Source: Methanobacterium sp.
Lineage (GTDB): Archaea; Methanobacteriota; Methanobacteria; Methanobacteriales; Methanobacteriaceae
NCBI GenBank assembly: GCA_016222945.1
Contig: JACRPY010000003.1
Location: 149,699 to 213,698 of the forward strand
Direction of reading: 5' to 3'
DNA: 64,000 nt
Positions within the stretch are counted from its first letter, which is position 1. Each line of letters begins with the position of its first letter. Position numbers and translations under genes: made by a program. Below, piece by piece: positions 54,636 through 64,000 of the stretch. The notes beneath the pieces were generated by a model. That model made no database searches and had not been told where the DNA came from. It was given only the letters and a program-made list of their open reading frames with translations.

Positions 54636-57600
54636 TCACCAAATCCCTAACCCTCTTGCAAACCAGCTTGCACCGTCAGCTACCTGTTTTATTCCTGGAA
54701 GGTTTCTTATTGCTTTAAATGTCTTACTTTGCACAATAGGATCTAATAATTTATGTGCTGCTGGTGCGATATATTTTTGTGCCAAAGGCTTAAAATGCTT
54801 ATCATACACATTTTTAACCTGATACGCCTTCTCTTTAACATAACTTTTAACCTGAATATATTTAGACTGAGCATAATTAACCAAACCCTTCTTTTGAAAC
54901 TCAGCTCTTTCACTGTTAAACCTGTCTAAGGCAGGTTGAACAACTTTGCTATACGCATCTTTGGCAGCAGCTTTAAAACTATCAACTAAACCACTTGTTG
55001 CAGCCTTAGCCTCATTAACCTTACCACTAACCCAACCTGCAAAATTACCTGCAGCATTCATAATTCCCGGCACGTTTATCATCATTAAACGAGAATTCCA
55101 CGTAGCATTAGTTGTGTTATTAAATTTGAAATTGAAAGAAGTATTGTTCATTGTATAAGAACCTGATGATGAGAATGTTGTATTAACCCTATTCATAATA
55201 TTATTTAAAAATATCCCCCCAGCAGCATATATTGCAGGAAATGCATAAATAAAAGCTAATGATCCTACAACAATATAAGCCGGAATTTTAAAATACCAAG
55301 GAGCATTTTTCGCACCCTCAATCAACCGTTCCACAATACCTCTATCATCATCAGGATCCGTAGGAATCAACCCTTTAATAACTTCTTTAATCCCACCATC
55401 GTCCTGATATTTTTTAAAATTATCAACATTATAATCTGGATTTTTTTCTGGAACTTCTTTTGGCATTAAACTTGCGATGTAAGAAGGTAAACCTATTATG
55501 TCGTTTATTATTCCATCTATTCCTGTTCCTTTAGGTGTTACATGTTCATCTATGAAATAGTAATAGATAAATCCACCTACAAATATTCCCGCAGCAGCTA
55601 CAGCAGCCAATATTGCTAATGGTTTAATTGGAAATCCAATGAAAAAAGATTCAGCTAATTGGAATGCATTTCCCGCAGCTTGTCCAACACCTGTACCGCC
55701 AAACAAATTCTTCATTTCATCCGTACTTAAAGGTGTTCCTCTTCCATCTGGATTTAAAGTCAACGCATTTCCTGTATAATACTTGTTGAACTGTTCCGGG
55801 GTCATGATTACTGTTCCGAGGAACGGATCCTGTATTATGTAGTTGTCTCCGAGTTTTCCGAGTATTAGAGCATAATGATTGTTTCCGTTTATGTTTAGGA
55901 GCACGATGTCGTTAGTTTTTAGTTGACCTGCATCTAAATGTAATCCTGTTAGGTTTATTCCATAATATGATGCTGCTTGTGACAGACCATACATGCTGAT
56001 GCCTTTATCTGTTAATCCTCCAATCTGTGATATAAGATTAGCATCTGCCTTTGCACCTAAACTGTTTAAAAGGTTACCAACTGCTATTGCACCGCAAAGA
56101 TTATTATTTGGAGTCGGATCAGCGGGTTTTCGAGGTATTTTATGTGGTGTTACTGGTTGACTGTTCACAGGAGTGCTTAATGTACTTGTTAGTGTTTGCT
56201 GGTCAACTACAGCAGTTAGTGTGTAGCTTCTAGGGTTAAAAACCACGAACTGGGTCCAGGCACTGTTATTATTCATAGCTGCTGTTTCTGGGTAGACATC
56301 ACCACCATTGTTAATAAAGAATTGCACCAGGAATGAAGGAATCTCCAATGCTAATTCATCACCTGTGCTGCTTTTGAGGGTTACAGTAATATCATATATT
56401 TGCCCTGGATTAATAGTGCCTGATGGCACATTTAAATTAGCTATTACATGATTATTGGTGTTTATATTCATTCCTGTGATACATATAGGGTTGTTTTGTC
56501 CCCACCAATTATACCGAGCATCAACAGTTCCATAGCCATTGTTGTGAAGGTTATGAGTGTTACCAGCGATACGATTAAAGTTTAATGTGTTATTGGTGCC
56601 GTTTTCCACTAATATAGCATTTGGGTTTCCTGTGATATTATTTTGAACGAATGTATTGTTTGTGCCGTTTATTATTAAACCATTCTCTGTGTTATTATGA
56701 ACATTATTACCTGTTAGGTTGTTATTGTTTCCGTTTATAGTAGTTCCGTTGGTACTGTTAAAGATTAGTGTGCTGTTAACTCTGTTCTCGTTTCCATTCA
56801 CTATTAGGCCATTTGTGTTGTTTTGTATTAGGCTGTTGTTGAGTGTGTTGTTGTTTCCGTTAAGTATGATTCCAGTTTGGTTGTTAAAACGACTGGTAAT
56901 ATTAGAAAAACTGTTATTGTTTCCAATAACCTGTAAACCATTCTTATTCAATGTTAAAATGGTGCTGTTCATCTGATTATTATTTCCACTAATTGTTAAA
57001 CTGTATCCGTTATCCAGGAGAATGTTAAAGAGGATTAGAATGTTGTTTATATGGTTATTGTTTCCAACTATGTTTATTCCCTGGCCATTACGGATTATTG
57101 TGTTTCCCAGCATATTCAAGAAGTTAACAACATCATTATCTGACCTTATTAAGAGTCCTGTACCATTATTATCTGTCAAACTGTTTCCTGTAACAATGTT
57201 GTCTCCGTTTATGTACATTGCTGTGTTGTTTTGGCTGCTAACACTATTATTAGCCACAATGTTACCCGTTCCGGTGATTTGCATTCCATTGGTTCCATTA
57301 AGAACACCTGAACCATTAACCATGTTATTGTTCCCGTTTAAGATTAAACCATTGGTATTGTTTAAAAAGAAACTTTCATTTAAACGGTTTCCATTACCAT
57401 CAATCAAAACACCGTTAAATGTGTTATAAACCACAGTGAGATTGGTTAAAACATTATTATCTCCTATTAAATGCATTCCGTTGGTGTTACCGAATAATTG
57501 TGTTCCATCTAAGAGATTACCATTACCCGTGAATTCCAGTGCGTAGTTGTTGGTTAGAACACTGTTATTTAAGAATAAAAATGATCCTAAAATATTATTA

Positions 57601-58643
57601 TTTCCCACCAGTTTTATTCCAATGCCGTTTCTGTAAATCTGGTTATCTGTAATGGTGGGATTGTTTAAATTATTTCCATAAGTATCCATATTCAAACCCC
57701 AACCACCATTATCCATTATAAGATTATTAGAGATAATATTAGAGTAAGGAGTAGTTACACCGTACGCATTATTAGTTACAGTATTAAAAGTGAAAGAATT
57801 ACCATTACTACCCGTGAAAACCGCACCATACGGATTATATTGGAGAGTGTTACCTATAATAGGTGTGGAATCAGTACTTGTAAGCCATAAACCTGCAATA
57901 TGATTACTATTAGCAGTATTAGTGACAACAGCACTACTACCACTACTTTCTAAATTAATCCCAGTCCACCCATTACCATTAGCAACATTATTTTCAATCC
58001 AACTATAAGGGCTTAATCGTAAAAAGATACCATGACCACCATTACCATTCACCACATTACCACTTAAACTAGAACCCGGAGAATTATAAAGATAAATACC
58101 CGTATAACCAGAACCAACCACCTGATTACCACTTAAAGTAGATGTAGGACTATCCAATAAACCTATTCCTATTTCACCATTATTTGCCACGTAGTTATTA
58201 GAAAACACAGAATTAGTATTAGTTAAAAGAACACCAAACCGTTTATTATTAATAATAGTATTACTTCCATTAATTGCATAATGACCCTCATAATTACCAT
58301 GAATACCATAATTAGCTAAACCATTACCATCAATAACAAGCCCAGAAACAACAACATTAGAACTCCACACATCAATCAAAGTATGGATATTTTCAGTAGC
58401 CCTTAAAACCGCACCACCAGGATTAGCAGCAAACAACTTCCACGACTCTAAAACCTCAATAGGCTCATCCAAACCATAAACACCATTATTAAAGATAATA
58501 GTGTCACTATAACCCGCAACACCCAAAACAGACTTATAATTACCAGGATTAGCATAATGAACATCAGCAAAAACCACACCACTACAAAAAGAAGATGCTA
58601 TAAATAAAAACAACAATGATACAATAAAAAACCTAAAATTCAT
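54636..58643 (-). CDS. Giant secreted beta-helix protein with C39 peptidase domain and membrane anchors
   Basis: The product of about 1335 residues starts at ATG 58643 with a signal peptide (FRFFIVSLLFLFIASSFCSG). Residues ~30-720 are NosD-like right-handed beta-helix repeats (GNNNxxxNNxxxxNxxGIxL), very Asn-rich. An Ig-like domain (~735-825) and a C39-type peptidase domain follow with Cys850 (NLCGAIAVGNLL), His923 (NNHYALILG) and Asp939 (IIQDPFLG); the His-Asp spacing of 16 equals that of bacteriocin-exporter C39 domains. The usual Gln before Cys is absent. Two hydrophobic stretches (~1015-1045 and ~1140-1170) and a basic helical tail ending GLGIW follow. It is first in a five-gene operon. 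Confidence 0.8.
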   Translation of the reverse strand: MNFRFFIVSLLFLFIASSFCSGVVFADVHYANPGNYKSVLGVAGYSDTIIFNNGVYGLDEPIEVLESWKLFAANPGGAVLRATENIHTLIDVWSSNVVVSGLVIDGNGLANYGIHGNYEGHYAINGSNTIINNKRFGVLLTNTNSVFSNNYVANNGEIGIGLLDSPTSTLSGNQVVGSGYTGIYLYNSPGSSLSGNVVNGNGGHGIFLRLSPYSWIENNVANGNGWTGINLESSGSSAVVTNTANSNHIAGLWLTSTDSTPIIGNTLQYNPYGAVFTGSNGNSFTFNTVTNNAYGVTTPYSNIISNNLIMDNGGWGLNMDTYGNNLNNPTITDNQIYRNGIGIKLVGNNNILGSFLFLNNSVLTNNYALEFTGNGNLLDGTQLFGNTNGMHLIGDNNVLTNLTVVYNTFNGVLIDGNGNRLNESFFLNNTNGLILNGNNNMVNGSGVLNGTNGMQITGTGNIVANNSVSSQNNTAMYINGDNIVTGNSLTDNNGTGLLIRSDNDVVNFLNMLGNTIIRNGQGINIVGNNNHINNILILFNILLDNGYSLTISGNNNQMNSTILTLNKNGLQVIGNNNSFSNITSRFNNQTGIILNGNNNTLNNSLIQNNTNGLIVNGNENRVNSTLIFNSTNGTTINGNNNNLTGNNVHNNTENGLIINGTNNTFVQNNITGNPNAILVENGTNNTLNFNRIAGNTHNLHNNGYGTVDARYNWWGQNNPICITGMNINTNNHVIANLNVPSGTINPGQIYDITVTLKSSTGDELALEIPSFLVQFFINNGGDVYPETAAMNNNSAWTQFVVFNPRSYTLTAVVDQQTLTSTLSTPVNSQPVTPHKIPRKPADPTPNNNLCGAIAVGNLLNSLGAKADANLISQIGGLTDKGISMYGLSQAASYYGINLTGLHLDAGQLKTNDIVLLNINGNNHYALILGKLGDNYIIQDPFLGTVIMTPEQFNKYYTGNALTLNPDGRGTPLSTDEMKNLFGGTGVGQAAGNAFQLAESFFIGFPIKPLAILAAVAAAGIFVGGFIYYYFIDEHVTPKGTGIDGIINDIIGLPSYIASLMPKEVPEKNPDYNVDNFKKYQDDGGIKEVIKGLIPTDPDDDRGIVERLIEGAKNAPWYFKIPAYIVVGSLAFIYAFPAIYAAGGIFLNNIMNRVNTTFSSSGSYTMNNTSFNFKFNNTTNATWNSRLMMINVPGIMNAAGNFAGWVSGKVNEAKAATSGLVDSFKAAAKDAYSKVVQPALDRFNSERAEFQKKGLVNYAQSKYIQVKSYVKEKAYQVKNVYDKHFKPLAQKYIAPAAHKLLDPIVQSKTFKAIRNLPGIKQVADGASWFARGLGIW

Positions 58644-58926
58644 AATACAATAATAATACAATAACAAATAAATACTTAACGGTAACAACTACGTCATACC
58701 CACAAAAAACAAATCAAAAATAAAAAAAATAAATTAAATGTTATCTTGATATGATCAGTTATAAATATCAGTTCATCTAAATTGTCATTAATAATCATTA
58801 TATATAATAGTTCTATTCGAATTTTCATCATTCCATTTTAAGCTCTTTAACTGTATAATTATAATAATCTGAAATTATAACTAAGTTAAAAGATCTAGGT
58901 TCAATTTTTTTGTAGAGATGATCAAG

Positions 58927-59481
58927 ATGAAAGAGAAAATAAAAGAAATCGGTTCACGTATCTTTGAATTAAGAGATTTATCCAAAATAAGTGCTGAAGA
59001 GATGGCAGAATATCTAAATATCGATGTTGGAACCTACAAACAATATGAAGAGGGAGTTGTAGATATTCCTGCAAGTATTCTATATGAAATTTCCCATAAA
59101 TTTGATGTGGATATGGGTCTCTTGCTTACAGGTGAAGAAACAAGGATGCACATCTTCACAGTTACAAGGAAAGGTAAAGGAATTGAAGTAGAAAGACAAA
59201 AACAGTACAAATACGAGAACCTTGCTGAAAAATTTATACATAAAAAAGCAGAGCCGTTTATAGTTACAGTTGAACCAAAAAATAATGATAAGGAACCTAA
59301 CAAAAATTCACATCCTGGACAAGAATTTGATTATGTGCTTGAAGGGAATTTAAAGATTTACATTCACAATAATGAGATTATTCTAAAAGAAGGAGATTCC
59401 ATATTCTTTGATTCGTCCTATGAACATGCCATGGAAGCATTAAACAATAAACCAGCAAAATTCATTGCAATAGTCATGTGA
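58927..59481 (+). CDS. XRE-family regulator with cupin sensor domain
   Basis: The product of about 184 residues starts at ATG 58927, because the in-frame ATG at 58918 lies inside the GAGATGATC ribosome site. HTH at ~1-65: [35 protein letters not shown]. Cupin at ~110-184: [36 protein letters not shown]. Such HTH-cupin proteins sense a small ligand and control adjacent metabolic genes. The acyl-CoA synthetase begins 40 bp downstream, so that operon is the likely target. Confidence 0.88.
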   Translation: MKEKIKEIGSRIFELRDLSKISAEEMAEYLNIDVGTYKQYEEGVVDIPASILYEISHKFDVDMGLLLTGEETRMHIFTVTRKGKGIEVERQKQYKYENLAEKFIHKKAEPFIVTVEPKNNDKEPNKNSHPGQEFDYVLEGNLKIYIHNNEIILKEGDSIFFDSSYEHAMEALNNKPAKFIAIVM

Positions 59482-59521
59482 AAGAATATAATTGAATATT
59501 TGGGTAAAAGGAGTAAATAAT

Positions 59522-61189
59522 ATGTCTTCACTATTAAACAAATTTTTATCAAAGGTTGAATTTGAATCATACGATGATTTTAAAGATAATTTCAAAATAA
59601 ACATTCCACAAAATTTCAATTTTGCTTATGATATTGTTGATGAGTACGCAGAAAAAATTCCAGATAAAATAGCATTAGTATGGTGTGATGATAACGATAA
59701 TGACCGTATTTTCACATTTAAAGACATGAAATATTACAGTGATAAAGCAGCTAATTTCTTTAAAAAATGTGGGATAAAAAAAGGCGATACAGTAATGCTC
59801 ACACTTAAAGCACGTTATGAGTTCTGGTTTTGCCTTCTTGGACTTCATAAAATTGGTGCAATTGCAATTCCTGCAACTCACATGCTTAGAACTGAGGATA
59901 TTGTCTACAGAATAGAGAGCGCCAAAATTAAAATGGTTGTTTGTATTGGCGAAGAAGGAGTTCCAGAATATTTTGATGGAGCTGACAAAGAATTAAAAGA
60001 TATAGAAATTATAAAAGCCATTGTTGGAAATGAAGGCAGAGACGGATGGTTTAATTTCACCAAAGAAATAGAAGAAGCTTCAGTTGAATTTGAAAGAATT
60101 GTAGGAGATGAAAATACATCGAATAATGATATATCTCTGGTATATTTCTCATCAGGAACTACTGGCCTTCCTAAAATGATTCAACATGATTTTACTTATC
60201 CATTAGCACATATAGTAACTGCAAAGTACTGGCAAAACGTGGTTGATGATGGTCTTCATTACACTGTGGCTGATACTGGCTGGGCTAAATCAGTTTGGGG
60301 CCAAATATATGGGCAGTGGATATCTGGTAGTGCAGTCTTTGTATATGACTATGACCGGTTTGATGCAGGAAATATGCTTGAGAAAGCATCTAAATATGGC
60401 GTTACAACTTACTGTGCCCCTCCAACTATTTACAGATTCTTAATAAAAGAAGATCTGTCAAAATATGACTTTTCAACCCTTGAATATGCAGTAACAGCAG
60501 GGGAACCATTAAATCCGGAAGTTTATAATAAATTCTATGAATTTACTGGTTTAAAGTTGATGGAAGGGTTTGGACAAACCGAAAGCGTCGTATCTGTTGC
60601 TAATTTCCCGTGGATGGAACCACGACCCGGTTCAATGGGTAAACCTGCACCAATCTATGACATTGAAATTGTAGATAAAAAAAACAAAGCTTCAGATATT
60701 GGTGAAGAAGGCGAAATTACCATTAAAACAGATAATAATGAATTAGGATTATTTGGAGGTTATTATCTTGATCCTGAAAAAACAAAAGAAGTTTGGTATG
60801 ATGGATGTTATCATACTGGAGATACTGCCTGGATGGATGAAGATGGTTATATATGGTTTGTTGGAAGAACAGACGACATGATTAAAAGCTCAGGTTACAG
60901 AATAGGTCCCTTTGAAGTAGAAAGTGCCGTAATATCACATCCATCAGTGTTAGAATGCGCTATAACTGGATTTCCAGACCCTGTAAGAGGCCAGGTAGTA
61001 AAAGCAACAATTGTGATTACAAATGATTACAAACCTTCAGAAGAATTAAAAAAAGAAATTCAAAATCATGTTAAAAAGGTAACAGCACCTTATAAATATC
61101 CCCGTATCATTGAATTTGTAGATGAACTTCCAAAAACAATAAGCGGGAAAATAAGGAGAGTTGAAATACGAAGCAAAGACCAGGAATAA
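59522..61189 (+). CDS. AMP-forming acyl-CoA synthetase
   Basis: The 555-residue protein starts at ATG 59522 (AAAGGAG 7-8 nt upstream). It is an ANL-family enzyme with [15 protein letters not shown] (P-loop), [36 protein letters not shown], and the C-terminal catalytic Lys in [15 protein letters not shown]. It resembles medium-chain/branched acyl-CoA ligases more than acetate enzymes. With vorCBA downstream it could activate isobutyrate-type acids for reductive carboxylation. It ends in its own hairpin terminator. Confidence 0.88.
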   Translation: MSSLLNKFLSKVEFESYDDFKDNFKINIPQNFNFAYDIVDEYAEKIPDKIALVWCDDNDNDRIFTFKDMKYYSDKAANFFKKCGIKKGDTVMLTLKARYEFWFCLLGLHKIGAIAIPATHMLRTEDIVYRIESAKIKMVVCIGEEGVPEYFDGADKELKDIEIIKAIVGNEGRDGWFNFTKEIEEASVEFERIVGDENTSNNDISLVYFSSGTTGLPKMIQHDFTYPLAHIVTAKYWQNVVDDGLHYTVADTGWAKSVWGQIYGQWISGSAVFVYDYDRFDAGNMLEKASKYGVTTYCAPPTIYRFLIKEDLSKYDFSTLEYAVTAGEPLNPEVYNKFYEFTGLKLMEGFGQTESVVSVANFPWMEPRPGSMGKPAPIYDIEIVDKKNKASDIGEEGEITIKTDNNELGLFGGYYLDPEKTKEVWYDGCYHTGDTAWMDEDGYIWFVGRTDDMIKSSGYRIGPFEVESAVISHPSVLECAITGFPDPVRGQVVKATIVITNDYKPSEELKKEIQNHVKKVTAPYKYPRIIEFVDELPKTISGKIRRVEIRSKDQE

Positions 61190-61210
61190 AAATAACAAAT
61201 TTTACATGTA

Positions 61211-61235
61211 AGGGTGAAAAACCCTTTTTTTATTT
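61211..61235 (+). terminator. Hairpin plus T-run terminator
   Basis: The stem AGGGT-GAAAA-ACCCT is followed by TTTTTTATTTT. It looks like an intrinsic terminator between the acyl-CoA synthetase and vorC, so the vor genes probably have their own promoter or depend on read-through. Confidence 0.6.
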
Positions 61236-61263
61236 TAATTTAATCAAATTAGAAGGATAAATT

Positions 61264-61518
61264 ATGTCTAAATCAGAAAAAAAAGAACCTTACCCTGTAA
61301 TCAACACTTTAGAATGCAAAGCATGCGAAAGATGCATTATTGCATGTAAACAAGGCATTTTAAAGATGAGTGATGATACAAATGAACGAGGGTACCATTA
61401 TGCAGTTTATGAAGGTGAAGGATGCACAGGATGTGGTGATTGCTATTACACCTGTCCAGAACCATTAGCTGTTGAAATTCATATTCCAAAAAAACTTAAA
61501 AAGGAAAAGGAGGATTAA
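61264..61518 (+). CDS. vorC: 2-oxoisovalerate:ferredoxin oxidoreductase, ferredoxin subunit VorC
   Basis: The 84-residue protein has two 4Fe-4S motifs: [14 protein letters not shown] and [14 protein letters not shown]. It is the electron-transfer subunit of a 2-oxoacid oxidoreductase. Its length agrees with the ~79-residue VorC of Methanothermobacter. vorB starts 2 bp after its stop. Confidence 0.88.
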   Translation: MSKSEKKEPYPVINTLECKACERCIIACKQGILKMSDDTNERGYHYAVYEGEGCTGCGDCYYTCPEPLAVEIHIPKKLKKEKED

Positions 61519-61520
61519 AC

Positions 61521-62585
61521 ATGGCAACACAACTTATAAGGGGAAATACAGCAGTGATAATAGGAGCCATGTACGCAGGCTGTGACTGTTATTTTGGATA
61601 CCCAATAACCCCTGCAAGTGAAATCCTCCATGAAGCATCGAAATATTTCCCAATGGTCGGAAGAAAATTTGTTCAAGCAGAATCAGAGGAAGCTGCCATA
61701 AACATGGTCTACGGTGGAGCTGCAGCAGGCCATAGAGTTATGACTGCATCTTCAGGCCCAGGTATAAGTTTAAAACAAGAAGGAATATCATTTTTAGCTG
61801 GTGCAGAGCTACCATGTGTTATTGTAGATATTATGAGAGCCGGACCCGGACTTGGAAACATCGGCCCAGAACAGGGTGATTATAATCAGCTTGTAAAAGG
61901 TGGAGGGCATGGTAACTATAAAAATATAGTTTTAGCTCCAAATTCTGTTCAGGAAATGTGCGATTTCACCATGAAAGCATTTGAACTTGCAGATAAATGG
62001 CGAAATCCTGTTGTGATAATTGCAGATGCTGTTTTAGGGCAAATGATAGAGCCATTGCACTTCCCTGAAGAAGTGGTTGAACCTGAAATTGATACTTCAT
62101 GGGCAGTCTGTGGAAATAAAGAAACAAAAGAAAACCTTGTTACATCCATATTTCTTGATTTTGACCAGTTAGAAGAATTTAATTTCAAAGTTCAAGAGAA
62201 ATATGATAAAATTAATGAAACTGAAGTTGACTATGAAGAATACCTGATAAAAGATGCTGAAATAGTCCTTGTATCCTATGGAATAAGCAGCAGAACCGCA
62301 AGGTCTGCTGTAGACGCTGCAAGGTCAGAAGGAATTAAAGTAGGATTATTTAGACCTAAAACATTATTTCCTTTCCCTCAAAAAGAATTAAAAAGGATTT
62401 CAGATACTAAAAACCCTAAATTTATATCTGTAGAGATGAGTAATGGTCAGATGCTTGAAGATATAAAGATGGCCATTGAATGTAAGAATGTGGAGCTTGT
62501 TAATCGAATGGGTGGAAACATCATCGAACTTAATGATTTAATGGATAAAATTAGAAAAGTTGCAGGAGTTGAGGAAAATCTCTGA
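61521..62585 (+). CDS. vorB: 2-oxoisovalerate:ferredoxin oxidoreductase subunit VorB
   Basis: The 354-residue alpha-type subunit has [38 protein letters not shown] and [10 protein letters not shown], features of the POR/KOR/VOR pyrimidine-binding domain, and a C-terminal domain II (IGLF-type [17 protein letters not shown]). Size fits VorB (about 352 residues). Assignment to VOR over KOR rests on the fused VorA that follows. The stop codon lies inside a hairpin repeat. Confidence 0.88.
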   Translation: MATQLIRGNTAVIIGAMYAGCDCYFGYPITPASEILHEASKYFPMVGRKFVQAESEEAAINMVYGGAAAGHRVMTASSGPGISLKQEGISFLAGAELPCVIVDIMRAGPGLGNIGPEQGDYNQLVKGGGHGNYKNIVLAPNSVQEMCDFTMKAFELADKWRNPVVIIADAVLGQMIEPLHFPEEVVEPEIDTSWAVCGNKETKENLVTSIFLDFDQLEEFNFKVQEKYDKINETEVDYEEYLIKDAEIVLVSYGISSRTARSAVDAARSEGIKVGLFRPKTLFPFPQKELKRISDTKNPKFISVEMSNGQMLEDIKMAIECKNVELVNRMGGNIIELNDLMDKIRKVAGVEENL

Positions 62586-62614
62586 TTTTCCGAACCCCAA
62601 AAATAAATTTTTGG
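62573..62614 (+). repeat. Hairpin pair across the vorB stop and vorA ribosome site
   Basis: GGAAAATC-TCT-GATTTTCC (62573-62591) contains the vorB stop codon. After three bases and CC comes CCAAAAA-TAAA-TTTTTGG (62597-62614), whose last arm touches the vorA ribosome site GGAGAGG. The 3-nt-loop design and the ATC/GAT arms match the hairpin family at 6.7 and 48.6 kb. Confidence 0.6.
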
Positions 62615-62626
62615 AGAGGAAATAAA

Positions 62627-64000
62627 ATGGAAAATATTCAAAATGAGAAAATCATCAGTAAGCCCAAATCAATACTCAATGAATTTCCAAGAAAAGGTGG
62701 AAGCTCTCCTACAGCAACACATTACTGTCCTGGCTGCGGTCATGGAATATTGCACAAACTCATAGGAGAAGCAATAGATGAGCTGGGAATACAAGACAGA
62801 GCCATTATGACCAGCCCAGTAGGATGTGCAGTATTTGCCTATTATTATTTTGACTGTGGTAATGTTCAGGTAGCTCATGGAAGGGCCCCAGCTGTTGGAA
62901 CAGGATTATCCCGTGCAGAAGATAATGCTATTGTTATGTTATACCAGGGAGATGGAGATTTAGCTTCAATAGGACTTAACGAGACGATTCAAGCTGCAAA
63001 CCGTGGCGAGAAAATGGCAGTTTTCTTTATAAATAACACTGTTTATGGGATGACTGGAGGCCAGATGGCGCCAACAACTCTTATTGGAGAAGTTACAGTA
63101 ACTTGTCTTGAAGGAAGAGACCCCCGATTTGCAGGATACCCTTTACACATGTGTGAACTCATTGATAACCTCGATGCTCCTGTATATATTGAAAGAGTAT
63201 CACTTTCAGATGCCCCACATATAAGAAAAGCAAAAAGAGCTGTAAAAAAGGCTCTTGAAGTACAAAGAGATGGTAAAGGATATGCATTTATTGAAGTGTT
63301 ATCTCCCTGCCCTACAAATCTCAGACAAGATGCATTAGGGGCTGAAAAATTCATTAATGAAGAGATGGAAAAAGAATTCCCTGTAAAAAACTTCAGAAAC
63401 AGGATTAAAGATGTTGAACCTCTTTGTAGAGGTGAAAGTGATTTTTCAAAGGATTCACTGGACAAAATTTTTGAAGTGGAGATTGATAGCACCAGCGATG
63501 CTGTAGATGATGCAGATTTTACCGAAAAAAGTGTGAAAATCGCAGGATTCGGCGGTCAGGGTGTTTTAAGCATGGGTTTAACCCTTGCAGAAGCAGGAAT
63601 GAAAGCAAGACGGCATGTATCCTATTACCCTTCCTATGGGCCAGAGCAGAGAGGTGGAGCATCTAACTGTGTAGTGGTGATTTCTGGTGAAGTAATAGGT
63701 TCTCCTGCGGTTCATGAGGTTGATGTTCTTGTAGCGCTGAATAAACCCTCCCTTGCAGAATTCAAGGATGAAGTGAAGGAAGGAGGGTTGATTTTATATG
63801 ATTCGGCAATAGGAGAATTTGAAGCTCCTAAAAATGTTAAAGCTATTTCAGTTCCGGCGTTTAAGATTGCTAAAGCCCATGGTGTTAAAAGAGCTGGCAA
63901 TACTGTCCTTCTTGGAGTTTTAATGGCTCTTGAAAATACTGAACTTCCTGAAAATGTGTTTAAAATGGCTGTGCAGCATACATTCTCTAAAAAACCTAAA
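62627..64000 (+). CDS. vorA: 2-oxoisovalerate:ferredoxin oxidoreductase subunit VorA (fused beta-gamma), partial
   Basis: The gene runs off the right edge with 458 residues present of an expected ~478. The beta part binds thiamine diphosphate: [35 protein letters not shown], and [20 protein letters not shown]. After ~300 residues a gamma domain follows: [20 protein letters not shown] and [18 protein letters not shown]. This beta-gamma fusion marks VorA of Methanobacteriales. ATG 62627 follows GGAGAGG by 6 nt. It oxidises or forms branched 2-oxoacids with ferredoxin. Confidence 0.9.
   Translation, partial: MENIQNEKIISKPKSILNEFPRKGGSSPTATHYCPGCGHGILHKLIGEAIDELGIQDRAIMTSPVGCAVFAYYYFDCGNVQVAHGRAPAVGTGLSRAEDNAIVMLYQGDGDLASIGLNETIQAANRGEKMAVFFINNTVYGMTGGQMAPTTLIGEVTVTCLEGRDPRFAGYPLHMCELIDNLDAPVYIERVSLSDAPHIRKAKRAVKKALEVQRDGKGYAFIEVLSPCPTNLRQDALGAEKFINEEMEKEFPVKNFRNRIKDVEPLCRGESDFSKDSLDKIFEVEIDSTSDAVDDADFTEKSVKIAGFGGQGVLSMGLTLAEAGMKARRHVSYYPSYGPEQRGGASNCVVVISGEVIGSPAVHEVDVLVALNKPSLAEFKDEVKEGGLILYDSAIGEFEAPKNVKAISVPAFKIAKAHGVKRAGNTVLLGVLMALENTELPENVFKMAVQHTFSKKPK

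Noticed and set aside
56719..57429. Two hydrophobic plus-strand frames opposite the beta-helix repeats
   Set aside because: They are the complement of Asn-rich repeat codons (AAT/AAC read as ATT/GTT), which gives false hydrophobic frames.
49700..58917. Prophage or integrated virus around the pseudomurein hydrolase
   Set aside because: A wall endoisopeptidase and a holin-sized protein hint at it, but no integrase, terminase, portal, capsid or attachment repeat is visible.
63043..63492. 149-residue minus-strand frame within vorA
   Set aside because: It overlaps the conserved TPP-binding subunit and shows no family features.

Overview
The window reads as a chromosome segment of an AT-rich hydrogenotrophic methanogen of the order Methanobacteriales, most like Methanobacterium. 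The evidence is a secreted wall enzyme with pseudomurein-binding repeats, archaeal GatD/GatE, Sep-tRNA:Cys-tRNA synthase, methanogenesis marker 8, archaeoflavoprotein, archaeal ThiC and ligase, and a 2-oxoisovalerate:ferredoxin oxidoreductase with the fused VorA layout known from Methanothermobacter. No rRNA, tRNA, CRISPR array, transposase or integrase was seen.

Layout. 0-31 kb is accessory: small regulators (PadR, two MarR, HxlR remnant, TetR, PadR-type and TetR-type operators), membrane proteins, tandem aldo-keto reductases, an MFS exporter, tandem HEAT and GyrI-like paralogs, and several decayed genes. A flavin reductase at 6.1-6.8 kb is broken by two hairpin-repeat insertions and a nonsense codon. 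Its neighbour, an HxlR regulator, is broken by in-frame TGA. An MFS remnant lies at 16.5 kb and a frameshifted HEAT protein at 26 kb. A pentameric ligand-gated ion channel homologue lies at 15.3-16.3 kb. 31-48.6 kb is mostly core: gatD-gatE-trxB-pscS (tRNA-dependent Gln and Cys formation with a thioredoxin reductase), marker 8, thiC, glutaredoxin plus ferredoxin:thioredoxin reductase-rubredoxin, a base-excision repair group (type-4 UDG, Fpg/Nei, ATP-dependent ligase), envelope genes (flippase-like, GT2, GlmM) and AfpA.

49.7-58.7 kb is a surface module. A hydrolase combining a GHL10 barrel, pseudomurein-binding repeats and a transglutaminase-type endoisopeptidase domain converges on a five-gene minus-strand operon. 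That operon encodes a giant secreted beta-helix protein carrying a bacteriocin-exporter-type C39 peptidase domain, a TPR protein, a 75-residue peptide built of 11-residue repeats, an unknown 242-residue protein and a two-helix membrane protein. No named system known to me has this set, and it is the best candidate here for something undescribed.

58.9-64 kb holds a cupin regulator, an AMP-forming acyl-CoA synthetase and vorCBA, which together fit activation and reductive carboxylation of branched-chain acids to 2-oxoacids.

Two genome-wide signals stand out. One is a modular hairpin repeat family (3-5 nt loops, some hairpin pairs joined by ATGCAT) at three sites. The other is a set of three genes whose best start is ATT behind a well-placed Shine-Dalgarno sequence.
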